Shown piece by piece: positions 1 through 8,677 of a stretch of 33,813 nt of DNA. The stretch is taken from positions 1-33,813 of IMG/VR virus record IMGVR_UViG_3300047284_000082. The stretch is one strand, 5' to 3'. Source of the DNA: a virus. How positions within the stretch are numbered: the stretch's first letter is position 1; every line of letters starts with the position of its first letter. The notes under the pieces were generated by a model. It ran no database searches. It was given only the letters and a program-made list of their open reading frames with translations, and was not told where the DNA came from. The position numbers and the translations under genes are program-made.

Positions 1-44
1 GCGTATATTCCTGCAATAAAAAGGTTTTCTGATAGCCTTATGGA

Positions 45-497
45 ATGGGAAGACCAGCCAAACCACTTGAGCAGAAGCGACTGCTCGGCAACCCAGGCCA
101 AAGGCCGTTGCCCAAGGAATCAGCCACAATTGCCCTAACAGGCGGTTATGTCGAACCACTGCGCCCACTAAACGACGCGGGCCAGTCTTTATGGGACGCA
201 ATCTACGCAAAGGGTGAGCTTTGGATCAGCGCTCGGACCGACACTCAGTTTTTACAAATGGTTTGCGAACAGCATGACCGCAGACTATGGTTGATGGAAA
301 GGATGCAATCGGACCCTGACAACTGGCGACTCGTTCGTCAGCTGCACGACCTAGAGGTGATGATTAGCAACAACATGGGCAAACTGGGACTAACACCCGC
401 AGACCGCACTAAGTTGGGCTACGCCGAAGTCAAAGCAAGGTCGAAGCTAGAACAACTACAGGAAAAGTGGTCGAAGAATGAGCAGCTGGCCTCCTAG
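45..497 (+). CDS. terS: Terminase small subunit (P27-like)
   Basis: A 150-residue protein opening with GRPAKPLEQKRLLGNPGQRP, the basic start typical of P27-family small terminases. It would recognise the packaging site and load the large subunit. The rest is predicted helical. It sits directly upstream of the large terminase and overlaps its start by 20 bases, the usual order. The ribosome binding site is weak (only AGG about 20 bases upstream). An out-of-frame ATG lies 5 bases earlier. The family call rests on the N-terminal signature and on position. Confidence 0.85.
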   Translation: MGRPAKPLEQKRLLGNPGQRPLPKESATIALTGGYVEPLRPLNDAGQSLWDAIYAKGELWISARTDTQFLQMVCEQHDRRLWLMERMQSDPDNWRLVRQLHDLEVMISNNMGKLGLTPADRTKLGYAEVKARSKLEQLQEKWSKNEQLAS

Positions 498-1992
498 GTG
501 GATAACGCCGGTCCCAGACTCTGCGCTTGAAAACTCTCATGGCCTAAGAGCCATTGACTTCATAAACACATTCGCAACGGTGACTAAGGATTCTGTTGGT
601 GGCGCTGCAGGTACGCCGATGATTCTCAGGGATTGGCAGAAGTCGCTACTCCTAAACGCCTTTGCCGCAGACGGCGACGGCTTCAAGCACAAAGTCATCC
701 TCACTGGCGTTCCACGCAAAAACGGTAAATCGGCCCTAGCATCCGGTGTGGCTCTTTGGTCTCTGCTCACTGGCCCGAAGGGTGGCGAGGTTTACTCCTG
801 CGCCGCTGACAAGGACCAGGCGCGCATCGTGTTCGGTGAAGCGAAGAAGATGCTGGAGAACGAACCCGAACTGGCCGAGCTTGCCAAGATCTACCGAGAC
901 GCCATAGAGATTCCGTCAACTAACTCGGTCTATCGTGTTTTGTCAGCAGAGGCATTTACAAAAGAAGGTTTGTCTCCGACCATGGTTATCTTCGACGAGC
1001 TTCACGCTCAGCCGGACCGAGAGCTGTTCGATGTAATGCAACTGGCTCAGGGTGCGCGTGGCAACAAAGCGACGATGTTCTGTATCACAACTGCCGGTCA
1101 GAAGTCAGATACCACAGGCCAAGACTCAATCGCCTACTCGTTGTACCAGTACGGCCAGCGAGTGACCCGCGGGGAGATAGAAGACCCGACATTCTTCATG
1201 GCATGGTGGGAAGCCAACGCTGAGGCAGATCACAAAATACCCCAGACCTGGATTGACGCAAACCCAGGCTTCGATGACATCTGCGCACGCTCAGACTTTG
1301 AATCTGCCGTTCTTCGCACACCAGAAGCTGAATTCCGTACTAAACGCTGCAACCAGTGGGTTTCTAGCAATTTGACCTGGCTGCCGACTGGCTCATGGGA
1401 TGAACTCGGTGCAGAGCGCGAAGTTACCCCAGATGACGAACTAATCATCGGCTTTGACGGTTCGTTCTCAGGTGACACTACAGTCTTGGTTGGCTGCACG
1501 ATTCCAAAAGAGGATGAGCTGCCACACCTGTTTCTCATCAAGGCCTGGGAGAAGGGTCCAGACGACGATGCCTCTTGGCGAGTCAACATTACAGATGTAG
1601 AAAACGAAATAGTCAGTTTCTGCCAGCAACACCCGAAGGTCCGAGAGATTGCTTGTGACCCTTACCGCTGGCAGCGCACAATGGCCTTCCTGCAGGAAGA
1701 AAGAGGCCTACCGATAGTGGAGTTTCCATCCACATCGCCTTCGCGTATGGTGAAAGCCACAGCGCGATTCTTCGACGGAGTTATGGAGAAGAAGCTCACT
1801 CACTCATCCGACCCGCTGTTAGCGCGACACCTTGACAACTGCGTACTGAAGATTGACAACATCGGTCCGCGTATCGTCAAAGAGAATCGAAACAGCAACA
1901 GACGCATTGACGCAGCAGTGGCCGCTGTTATAGCGTATGAACGGGCTACCGTGGGTAGAATGGAAGAAATAGTGCCACAAGTATTTATTTAG
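478..1992 (+). CDS. terL: Terminase large subunit
   Basis: A 504-residue packaging motor that pumps DNA into the prohead and cuts it. The ATPase Walker A-like motif is PRKNGKS (residues 79-85) and Walker B is MVIFDE (169-174). The C-terminal RNase H-like nuclease begins at IIGFDGS (Asp327), and a late acidic residue lies in RRIDAAVA near the end. Length is typical of phage T1/HK97-type TerL. It overlaps the small terminase, which implies coupled translation, and is followed at 7 bases by a tiny membrane-protein gene. Confidence 0.96.
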   Translation: MSSWPPRWITPVPDSALENSHGLRAIDFINTFATVTKDSVGGAAGTPMILRDWQKSLLLNAFAADGDGFKHKVILTGVPRKNGKSALASGVALWSLLTGPKGGEVYSCAADKDQARIVFGEAKKMLENEPELAELAKIYRDAIEIPSTNSVYRVLSAEAFTKEGLSPTMVIFDELHAQPDRELFDVMQLAQGARGNKATMFCITTAGQKSDTTGQDSIAYSLYQYGQRVTRGEIEDPTFFMAWWEANAEADHKIPQTWIDANPGFDDICARSDFESAVLRTPEAEFRTKRCNQWVSSNLTWLPTGSWDELGAEREVTPDDELIIGFDGSFSGDTTVLVGCTIPKEDELPHLFLIKAWEKGPDDDASWRVNITDVENEIVSFCQQHPKVREIACDPYRWQRTMAFLQEERGLPIVEFPSTSPSRMVKATARFFDGVMEKKLTHSSDPLLARHLDNCVLKIDNIGPRIVKENRNSNRRIDAAVAAVIAYERATVGRMEEIVPQVFI

Positions 1993-1998
1993 GCGGAC

Positions 1999-2133
1999 AT
2001 GACAGCAACAATCTTGCAAATCCTAGGAGCAGCGCTTATTTCGGTTGGCGCAGCTTTTGTTTACCTGCCGCTAGGGATAATCCTAGCTGGAGTGGCCACT
2101 CTTACTTTCGGTATTGCCCTGGAGCGTAGCTAA
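1999..2133 (+). CDS. Small two-helix membrane protein
   Basis: A 44-residue ORF (starts MTATILQILGAALIS, ends IALERS) made almost entirely of hydrophobic residues with a central YLPLG turn, so probably two short membrane helices. It fills the gap between terminase and portal exactly, and its stop overlaps the portal ATG (TAATG), which supports translation. Function unknown. Tiny hydrophobic ORFs at this spot occur in other actinophages (recollection, not checked). It could affect membrane docking of assembly or lysis timing; that is speculation. Confidence 0.7.
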   Translation: MTATILQILGAALISVGAAFVYLPLGIILAGVATLTFGIALERS

Positions 2134-3449
2134 TGCTAAATAACTTATTCGAGAAGCGCGCGATTTCATTTCAGACTGTTTGGGGGTCTGGTGACTTTGT
2201 AGATGTTCAGTCACAATCTGGCACGGTTGTAAATTCAGATACTGCATTACAACTCAATGCAGTTTTCTCAGCTGTCTCACTAATTTCAGACACAATTTCT
2301 ACTTTGCCTGTTGACGCATACATCAGATCGCAAGGCGCACGCTACGCACTGCGTCCAAGACCAGCCTGGGTGACAAAGCCAGATGTTGACACAACCAAAG
2401 AAGCTTTCTATGGTTCTGCAATTGTTTCGCTGTTGCTAGAAGGCAATGTCTTCATTCGCGTATTCCGTAACAGACGCGGCGAGATTGTTGACATGAAAGT
2501 TCTGAATCCGTTGGATGTAGAAATCAAGCGCAACGGACAAGGCCGTTTGATTTTCAATGTAACTGGCACCGAGCGCACGCTAACTCAGGATGACATTGTT
2601 TTCATTCCAGATGTTGTAAAGCCAGGTTCGATTCGTGGTATCTCACGCGTAGAAGCTCTAAAAGAAAACTTCGGTCTAGCATCAGCTCTAGAAAAGTACG
2701 CAGCACGATTCTTCGGTTCGGGAACTCAGACATCAGGTGTTCTAGAAGTTCCAGGCAACCTAACTGCAGAACAAGCTAAGTCAATGCAAGAAGCATTCGA
2801 CTCACGCCACCGCGGATGGGCAAGAGCGCACAAGACAGCAATCATCACTGGTGGCGCTCAGTACAAGCCAACCAATGTTCCAAATGACCAAGCTCAGTTC
2901 CTAGACAGCCGCAGAATGGCCGTAGAAGATGTTGCTCGCGCATTCAACATTCCACCGCACCTACTCGGACTACCTGGCACAAACACTTACGCATCAGTTG
3001 AACAAAACAACATTGCTTTCGTAACTCACACGCTTCGCCCAATCGCTCAGAAGATTGAAGGCGCTATGACAGAGCTTCTAGCTCAGGAGACTGGCAAGGA
3101 AGCAGCATTTGTCAAGTTCACACTAGACGGACTTCTACGCGCAGATGTCAACGCTCGCACCGAAGCTTACGCACGCGGTCTGCAATCCGGTTACTACAAG
3201 ATCAACGACATTCGTCGCTTTGAAGACCTAGAGCCGATTGATGACCCATCGGCAGAGACGGTTCGTGTTCCATTGGCCAATGTCAATGTGGATGCCGCTG
3301 ACCTATCTGCGATGAGCGCAAAGGTCGAAATGCTACAGCGCTTAGTTCAGTCAGGCTACGACCCAGTTGATGCAGCAGCAAAGCTCGGTCTTCCAAACTT
3401 CCAGCACACAGGAGCTGTTTCGGTTCAGCTACAACCTGAAGGACAGTAA
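2133..3449 (+). CDS. Portal protein (HK97 family)
   Basis: A 438-residue portal monomer; twelve copies form the DNA entry channel at one capsid vertex. Typical features are the N-terminal segment FSAVSLISDTISTLPVDAY, the clip/wing region with LNPLDVEIKRN and QDDIVFIP, and the conserved RRMAVEDVARAFNIPPHLLG followed by TYASVEQNN. It lies between terminase and protease as expected. Its stop overlaps the start of the next gene (TAATG). Confidence 0.95.
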   Translation: MLNNLFEKRAISFQTVWGSGDFVDVQSQSGTVVNSDTALQLNAVFSAVSLISDTISTLPVDAYIRSQGARYALRPRPAWVTKPDVDTTKEAFYGSAIVSLLLEGNVFIRVFRNRRGEIVDMKVLNPLDVEIKRNGQGRLIFNVTGTERTLTQDDIVFIPDVVKPGSIRGISRVEALKENFGLASALEKYAARFFGSGTQTSGVLEVPGNLTAEQAKSMQEAFDSRHRGWARAHKTAIITGGAQYKPTNVPNDQAQFLDSRRMAVEDVARAFNIPPHLLGLPGTNTYASVEQNNIAFVTHTLRPIAQKIEGAMTELLAQETGKEAAFVKFTLDGLLRADVNARTEAYARGLQSGYYKINDIRRFEDLEPIDDPSAETVRVPLANVNVDAADLSAMSAKVEMLQRLVQSGYDPVDAAAKLGLPNFQHTGAVSVQLQPEGQ

Positions 3450-3709
3450 TGATTAGCAATGGATGGACAAGCATAGGAACCGTAGCTACTCCTATTGACG
3501 GTCGGCACACGAACCCAAGTCGCATAACTATTCACAATAACGACAATGCAACAAATATTTATTTAGGCGGCAGTGCGGTAACTATCAATAGCGGATTGCT
3601 GCTTCTAAAAGAGGAGAGCTATCAATTTGACCTAGCGCCGCTAGAACAAATCTATGCCGTAAGCGATAAGACAGGTCATGTTATTAGCTGGATGAGACAG
3701 ATTCTATAA
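3449..3709 (+). CDS. Small beta-rich protein, paralogue of 18817-19083
   Basis: An 86-residue protein of unknown function, start-stop coupled to the portal upstream and the protease downstream. The core IYLGGSAVT followed by NSG, a leucine stretch and a YAV segment matches, position for position, a second small protein in the tail-fibre region (VYVGGTAVT, SNG, YAI). Both look like short beta-sandwich proteins. The placement suggests a head decoration or neck component. No catalytic motif is seen. Confidence 0.72.
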   Translation: MISNGWTSIGTVATPIDGRHTNPSRITIHNNDNATNIYLGGSAVTINSGLLLLKEESYQFDLAPLEQIYAVSDKTGHVISWMRQIL

Positions 3710-5256
3710 TGCCGTACTTTATCTCAGACAAAAACCCAGATTGCTCAGGATGGGCAGTTGAAAAATCAGACGGTGAAGTAATGGGTTGTCACCAAACAAA
3801 AGAGGAGGCGATTGATCAGATGGTCGCACTTTCAATTGCAGAAGACATGGAGCCAGGTGGCGAGCGCGCAATGCCTGGCACGCTCAAGGTCGGTGACTTT
3901 GTTTCTTGGAACAGCTCCGGTGGACGAGCAAGAGGCGAAATCAAAGAAATAGTCGAAGATGGTCGCATCAATGTCCCAGATAGTTCGGTCACAGTCACTG
4001 GCACGCCATCTGACCCTGCTGCCCTTATTCAGATTTATCAAGAAGTAGAAGGCGGCTGGCGTGAGACTGATGTCTATGTCGGTCACAAGTTTTCAACGCT
4101 TACTCAGATAGCACCTTTGGAAAAGGCCCCTGAGCAGGAAGACGAAGAAGACGAAAGAGACAGCGAAGTCGAATACAGACAAGTAAACCTAGAGCCGCCC
4201 TCTTACATGAGAGCAGCTGCCCGCAGGGGCCTTGAATACTACGAGCAAGGATTCGGTGGAGATGGACTGGTTGACAGAACTATTCGCGAAGCGCGAGCCA
4301 TGGCAGCGGGCAATGTCACTGCTGACAAGTGGGTTAGGATTCGGGCTTGGATTGCTCGTCACCTTCCTGATCTGGACAGTCCCGCCGCAAATCCTAATTC
4401 AGACGATTATCCTAGTCCTGGCGTAGTTGCACACTTGCTCTGGGGTTCGGGTCCATCAAAGCGTGCAGCACAACGCACACTCGCTTATGCAGAAGGTGTC
4501 GTTGCTAGAATTGAAGAAGAAAACGAAGGCCGAGCGAAAGGCGAAGCATTGTCGAAGATAGAAACACGCGTAACTCCAATTGAGTTTGAAGTACGCGAAG
4601 ACGGCGACTACATGACCTTTGAAGGTTATGCTGCTGTATTCAACAGCCCATCGGAGCCACTGCCATTTATCGAGCGAATCGCACCTGGTGCATTCAAGCG
4701 CTCAATTGAGGCACGCAACGATATCAAGCTGTTGTGGAACCACGACACCGGAACTGTTCTGGGTTCAACCCGTGCAGGCACTCTAAGACTTACAGAAGAC
4801 AGCCGTGGACTAAAGGTCATTGCTCAGCTTCCAAACACAACCGCTGGACGCGATGCCTCAGAACTCCTACGCCGCGGCGATGTAGATTCCATGAGCTTTG
4901 GATTCAGTGTTCCAGCTGGCGGAGATGACTGGTCTGCCGATGGTTCGGAGCGCACGCTTCGTTCGGTCCGTTTGCACGAAGTAAGCATTGTGGCATTTCC
5001 AGCGTACAGTTCAACCGCTGGCACAACTTCAGTGCGCGGCCTAGACAAAGTGGCCGAAAGAGCCAATGTTGACGCAGACGCTCTAGCTGACGCAATCGTC
5101 AAGCTAGAGGAAGGCAAGGAGCTTTCAGAAGACGAAGGCCGCCTGCTAAACCAAGCCATCAACTCCTACACCGTAAAGGAAGAAGCGATGGCCGAGGGCG
5201 ACTTAGACAAGCTTGCTCTAAAGAAACTAAAACTCAAACTATTGATGGGAAACTAA
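3709..5256 (+). CDS. Prohead protease (S78-like) with multidomain N-terminal extension
   Basis: At 515 residues this is more than twice a typical prohead protease. Residues 1-50 (FISDKNPDCSGWAVEK, then MGCHQTKEEAIDQM) form a small domain often seen beside phage head proteins. Residues 59-135 (KVGDFVSWNSSGGRARGEI) resemble a Tudor-like HVA1/DUF2945 domain. Residues 138-160 are an acidic linker. Residues 165-270 are helical (GLEYYEQGFGGDG; VAHLLWGSGP). The protease spans about 290-445: FEGYAAVFN, the catalytic histidine in WNHD (His345), the serine in VDSMSFGF (Ser394/396) and LHEVSIVAFPAY. The acidic/lysine-rich C-terminus may act as scaffold. It matures the capsid shell. Confidence 0.92.
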   Translation: MPYFISDKNPDCSGWAVEKSDGEVMGCHQTKEEAIDQMVALSIAEDMEPGGERAMPGTLKVGDFVSWNSSGGRARGEIKEIVEDGRINVPDSSVTVTGTPSDPAALIQIYQEVEGGWRETDVYVGHKFSTLTQIAPLEKAPEQEDEEDERDSEVEYRQVNLEPPSYMRAAARRGLEYYEQGFGGDGLVDRTIREARAMAAGNVTADKWVRIRAWIARHLPDLDSPAANPNSDDYPSPGVVAHLLWGSGPSKRAAQRTLAYAEGVVARIEEENEGRAKGEALSKIETRVTPIEFEVREDGDYMTFEGYAAVFNSPSEPLPFIERIAPGAFKRSIEARNDIKLLWNHDTGTVLGSTRAGTLRLTEDSRGLKVIAQLPNTTAGRDASELLRRGDVDSMSFGFSVPAGGDDWSADGSERTLRSVRLHEVSIVAFPAYSSTAGTTSVRGLDKVAERANVDADALADAIVKLEEGKELSEDEGRLLNQAINSYTVKEEAMAEGDLDKLALKKLKLKLLMGN

Positions 5257-5448
5257 ATGGCGACTAAAGAAGAAATCAAGAAGGCGATTCTAAAGGTCGC
5301 CGGAAACCCTGAAGCGGGTCCAGTCTTCCAGCTGGCAGATGCCATGGCTGAAGCAATTGTTGGCTTAGATGCTCCGGTTCGCTCCGCAGCCTCCTCCTAC
5401 GAGCCAACCAAAGAAACCCGCGTACTCAAGGCTGACGAAAAGCGGTAG
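5257..5448 (+). CDS. Conserved small head-region protein
   Basis: A 63-residue protein starting one base after the protease stop, with helical heptads (KEEIKKAILKVAG, QLADAMAEAIVGL) and a charged tail (KETRVLKADEKR). It ends 22 bases before a strong terminator, so it closes the packaging/protease operon. Small proteins with this KETR-type tail are common near actinophage head genes. Function unknown. Confidence 0.72.
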   Translation: MATKEEIKKAILKVAGNPEAGPVFQLADAMAEAIVGLDAPVRSAASSYEPTKETRVLKADEKR

Positions 5449-5470
5449 CCCCTGACCGCTCAAGCGGGTT

Positions 5471-5505
5471 CCCCCAGAGTGTCCTTTCCTCTGGGGGTTT
5501 CTTTT
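5471..5505 (+). terminator. Rho-independent terminator after protease operon
   Basis: A perfect 9-bp stem, CCCCCAGAG (5471-5479) with CTCTGGGGG (5489-5497), a 9-base loop, then TTTCTTTT. It separates the packaging/protease genes from the capsid gene. Confidence 0.93.
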
Positions 5506-5615
5506 ATTTGTGGAATTCAGTTGTAAAATTTATTTATCGGATGTGAGTCAGCTCTGCCGTGTTTAGTTTGCGTCAGCGCAACTATTCAAATGTAAATCAA
5601 TAAATAGGAGACTAA
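5506..5615 (+). promoter_or_regulatory. Capsid gene leader with possible promoter
   Basis: About 110 bases between the terminator and the capsid start. Two weak sigma70-like pairs are visible: TTGTGG (5508) with TATTTA (5531), spacer 17, containing an AATTCAGT motif; and TTGCGT (5568) with TGTAAA (5591). The ribosome binding site TAGGAG lies 7 bases before ATG. A capsid-specific promoter is expected after a terminator, but neither hexamer pair is strong. Confidence 0.4.
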
Positions 5616-6779
5616 ATGTCTGAGTTCGTAAAGGCTCAGCAGGAGATCCGCGCTAACCTAACTGAGCAGATCCGCGATGTAATCGAGGGTGCTGAGAAGG
5701 AAGGCCGTGGACTTGACGCTGCTGAACTACAAAAGATTGACCGCATCGAAGCCGACATCAAGCGTGCTGATGATGCAATCGCAGTTGCTAAGCGCAACGA
5801 GGAGCGCGCACTAGAGGCTTCCGTAGCTTCTAAGGGCTTTGCTCTACCAGAGAAGTCAGAGCGCAACGCTTCTGATGTTCTACGCGAGATTGCTGCTACC
5901 CGTGGCGCTCACACCTTCGGACAAGAGGAAAGAACTCTAGTTCCTTCCACCAACACCGTACCAAAGTCATTCTTTGACGAGGTATTCGATGTTGCTCGTC
6001 TAGTTGGTCCAATGCTAGATGTCGGACAGAGAATCAACACCACTTCTGGTGAAGACATCACCATCCCAACCCTGACTGCATACAGCACCGCAACTCTCAA
6101 GTCTGCTGGTTCTGCTATTGGCGAGTCAGAGCCTACCTACAGCTCCATCACTCTGGGAGCATATAAGTATGGTCTGCTAATTCCTGTGTCGAACGAACTG
6201 ATTGCTGATGCTGGATTCAATATCTCTGCACACCTAGCAGAGCAGGCAGGTAACGGCCTAGGTTACGCAGTCAACGCAGCTCTAACCACTGGAACTGGCT
6301 CAGACCAGCCAAACGGTGTAGTAACTGCTGCTGGCTCTGGTGTAACTGGTGGCACTGGTGTTACCGGTGGATTCACTGCTGACAACTTGATTGACTTGCA
6401 GTACACCCTAGATGGCGCAGCTCGCCGTCTACCAGGTGTTGCATACATGGCTACCGGTACAACTATCGGTGCAATGCGCAAGCTCAAGGACGACGCAGGT
6501 AACTACCTATACCAGGTCAATGTCGGACAGCCAGACAGCTTTGCTGGCTACTCGGTCATTGAGAACCCAGGTATGGCTGCTATCGGAACTGGCGCAAAGT
6601 CCGTTCTATTCGGTCACTTCCCAAGCTACAAGGTCCGTGTTGCTGGCGGTGTTCAGGTTGCAACTTCAACCGACTACGCATTCAACACAGACAGCACCGT
6701 ATTCCGCGTGCTAATGCGTGTTGACGGCGACCTAACCCACGCCTCACACATCAAGTACTTCAAGGGCGCTGCAAGCTAA
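5616..6779 (+). CDS. Major capsid protein (HK97 fold)
   Basis: A 387-residue shell protein. Residues 1-90 form a charged coiled coil (delta domain/internal scaffold), probably removed by the prohead protease. The rest shows the HK97-type body: VPKSFFDEVFDVARLVGPML, the glycine-rich GTGSDQPNGV, YMATGTTIGAMRKLKDD and a C-terminal FRVLMRVDGDLTHASHIKYF. It has a good ribosome binding site (AGGAG), its own leader and flanking terminators, fitting a highly expressed single-gene unit. Confidence 0.95.
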   Translation: MSEFVKAQQEIRANLTEQIRDVIEGAEKEGRGLDAAELQKIDRIEADIKRADDAIAVAKRNEERALEASVASKGFALPEKSERNASDVLREIAATRGAHTFGQEERTLVPSTNTVPKSFFDEVFDVARLVGPMLDVGQRINTTSGEDITIPTLTAYSTATLKSAGSAIGESEPTYSSITLGAYKYGLLIPVSNELIADAGFNISAHLAEQAGNGLGYAVNAALTTGTGSDQPNGVVTAAGSGVTGGTGVTGGFTADNLIDLQYTLDGAARRLPGVAYMATGTTIGAMRKLKDDAGNYLYQVNVGQPDSFAGYSVIENPGMAAIGTGAKSVLFGHFPSYKVRVAGGVQVATSTDYAFNTDSTVFRVLMRVDGDLTHASHIKYFKGAAS

Positions 6780-6793
6780 CCTTTGAAATAAGC

Positions 6794-6834
6794 GAAACCC
6801 CCGTAGTTCTAGGTTGCTGCGGGGGTTTCTTTTT
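6794..6834 (+). terminator. Terminator after capsid gene
   Basis: A 10-bp stem, GAAACCCCCG (6794-6803) with CGGGGGTTTC (6820-6829), a 16-base loop, followed by TTTTT. Genes downstream depend on read-through or an unseen promoter. Confidence 0.9.
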
Positions 6835-6848
6835 GCTATGGTGATGTT

Positions 6849-8033
6849 ATGACCCAACCTAGAATCCAGGGCGCTGTAGCCCTATCGTCAAACACCCCAG
6901 GAATGCCAACTGGGTACGGAAACCAAGGAATGCTGCTGGCTGAGCGAATTATTCAGTCTGGAATGAAGTTTGCGGCATTTTCTAACTATGGCTTAGAAGG
7001 TAGAGCCTCCACCCTAGACATTGCTGGTCAAAAAGTGCCACATTACCCTAGAGGACTGAGTAACTACTCAGATGATGTGATACCGATTTGGTACCAAGAT
7101 TTCAAAAGCAAGAATCCTGATCTAAAAACCGTCTTGATGTTGCTTTACGATGTCTGGGTTTACAACAACATGAAGTTTGATGAGCAAGTCATCGCTTGGG
7201 TGCCGTTAGACCACATAACTCCACCGCCAAATGTCATCAGATTCTTGGAAAAAGACAATGTAATGCCAGTGACAATGGCACCGCACGGCCAAGAGCAGCT
7301 TTCATCGCTAGGAATTCAGTCAACTTACATTCCGCACGGCATAGACACGAAGATTTACAAACCCACGGACAAGATTGAGGGTGTTTTAGCTAGAGAATTT
7401 ATGGGAGTGCCGGATGATGTCTTTTTAGTTGGCATGGTCGCGGCTAACAAAGCCAATGGGGTCATTCACCGTAAAGCTTTCGCTGAAAATCTGCTTGCTT
7501 TTGCAACATTTCACAAAAAATACCCAAACAGTCAGATTTACATTCACACTGAGCCGTCCAGGGCATACGGTGGCTTCGATTTGGCCGTCTTGCTAAAGAG
7601 TGTTGGCCTAGATAAGAGTGCCGTACTGCTTCCAGACCCAATCGCACTGCGTAGCGGCTATCCAGAAACGCACATGGCTGGTTTTTACAGCGCAATGGAT
7701 GTTTTGCTAAGCACAAGCTATGGCGAAGGCTTCGGAATTCCAACCGTAGAGGCCCAGGCCTGCGGAACTCGCGTAATCACAAGCAACTTTGCTGCATCTA
7801 AGGATCTGGCGTCTGAGGATAGCTGGAAGATTGATGGCCAGCCCTTCTGGGACGAAGCGCAGGCATCTTTCTTCTCAATTCCGTCAATAAACGCAACGGC
7901 CCGTGCGCTAGAACACGCTTATCACGCCGAAAGAGGCCCTAGCCAAATCGCTGTTGATTTTGCCAAGCAATTTGATGTAGATGTTGTTTGGAAAGAGAAG
8001 TGGGTGCCGTTCTTCCAATCGGTGTTTGCGTGA
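6849..8033 (+). CDS. Glycosyltransferase family 4-like (GT-B)
   Basis: A 394-residue GT-B enzyme that would transfer a sugar from an activated donor to an acceptor. The N-terminus has GMPTGYGNQGMLLAERI; the C-terminal donor domain carries the E-x7-E motif EGFGIPTVE (Glu293, Glu301) and ACGTRVITSNFAA. IPHGID (about residues 161-166) is also typical of GT4. It starts 15 bases after the capsid terminator and is followed by a GT2 and a cytidylyltransferase, an obvious cassette. Location inside the structural operon suggests modification of capsid or tail protein; host surface glycan or DNA are alternative acceptors. Confidence 0.88.
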   Translation: MTQPRIQGAVALSSNTPGMPTGYGNQGMLLAERIIQSGMKFAAFSNYGLEGRASTLDIAGQKVPHYPRGLSNYSDDVIPIWYQDFKSKNPDLKTVLMLLYDVWVYNNMKFDEQVIAWVPLDHITPPPNVIRFLEKDNVMPVTMAPHGQEQLSSLGIQSTYIPHGIDTKIYKPTDKIEGVLAREFMGVPDDVFLVGMVAANKANGVIHRKAFAENLLAFATFHKKYPNSQIYIHTEPSRAYGGFDLAVLLKSVGLDKSAVLLPDPIALRSGYPETHMAGFYSAMDVLLSTSYGEGFGIPTVEAQACGTRVITSNFAASKDLASEDSWKIDGQPFWDEAQASFFSIPSINATARALEHAYHAERGPSQIAVDFAKQFDVDVVWKEKWVPFFQSVFA

Positions 8034-8677
8034 TTCCAGTTCTAGGCTTTGCAACGCTAAGTAAATTCGATTTAGCGCAAAGACTTCTGGACTCAATTGA
8101 CTATCCGGTTCAAAAACTTGTCATCATTGACAATTCAGGCAAAAAGGCTTGGATACCAGAGCCAAATGAGTTTGTTCAAGAGACATGGACAATTCGGTTG
8201 CCGCACGGACTCGGTGCGAACGGTGCTTGGAATCTGATTATCAAATCAACGCCGTTTGCGCCTTACTGGGTTCTACCAAACGATGATTGCTGGTTTGAGC
8301 CTGGGGCCTTGAAGACGATTGCTGAACAGGTTGACATAACAAAATTCAATTTCGTCAATGTAAACCCTAAATGGTCATGCGTCATTCCTACTGAAAATTC
8401 AGTCAACATTGCTGGGCTATGGGACGAGGCATTCCACCCTGTTTATTTTGATGACAATGACTATGAGTGGAGAATGGACCTGCTAGGCGTAGGATTCCAT
8501 CACATTCCCGCTACGGTCCACCACAATAATTCTTCAACCCTACATAGTGGCTATCACGCGCAGAACAACATAAGCTACGACAACAATCACAAGCTATGGC
8601 GCAAAAAGTTCTCAGAAACAAACACCAACGAGATTGGCTGGAAACTCAGGATCAGGAGAGAAAACAGATGGGACTAA
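8030..8677 (+). CDS. Glycosyltransferase family 2-like (GT-A)
   Basis: About 215 residues with a GT-A fold: IPVLG at the start, VIIDNSG (Asp34), a nucleotide/metal motif LPNDDCWF (Asp85-Asp86) and a late acidic segment YFDDNDYEWRMD, followed by a histidine-rich HHNNSSTLHSG. The start is uncertain. GTG at 8030 overlaps the upstream stop (GTGA) and is preferred; GTG 8000 and TTG 7988 are in frame and would keep a fuller first strand (VCVIPVLG). Second enzyme of the cassette; donor and acceptor unknown. Confidence 0.83.
   Translation: MIPVLGFATLSKFDLAQRLLDSIDYPVQKLVIIDNSGKKAWIPEPNEFVQETWTIRLPHGLGANGAWNLIIKSTPFAPYWVLPNDDCWFEPGALKTIAEQVDITKFNFVNVNPKWSCVIPTENSVNIAGLWDEAFHPVYFDDNDYEWRMDLLGVGFHHIPATVHHNNSSTLHSGYHAQNNISYDNNHKLWRKKFSETNTNEIGWKLRIRRENRWD

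Noticed and set aside
1982-3570. Exact 15-base repeat TATTTATTTAGGCGG at 1982 and 3556
   Set aside because: A single 15-base match is expected about once in a window of this size; at one place it spans a stop codon and at the other it is coding, so no common role is likely.
4232-4426. Overlapping plus-strand frame in the protease gene with a hydrophobic segment
   Set aside because: No ribosome binding site, and it lies wholly in the linker/helical part of a well-supported gene; hydrophobicity comes from the frame shift of that sequence.
5568-5596. TTGCGT/TGTAAA as a firm capsid promoter
   Set aside because: Poor match in both hexamers; kept only as a low-confidence possibility in the leader feature.
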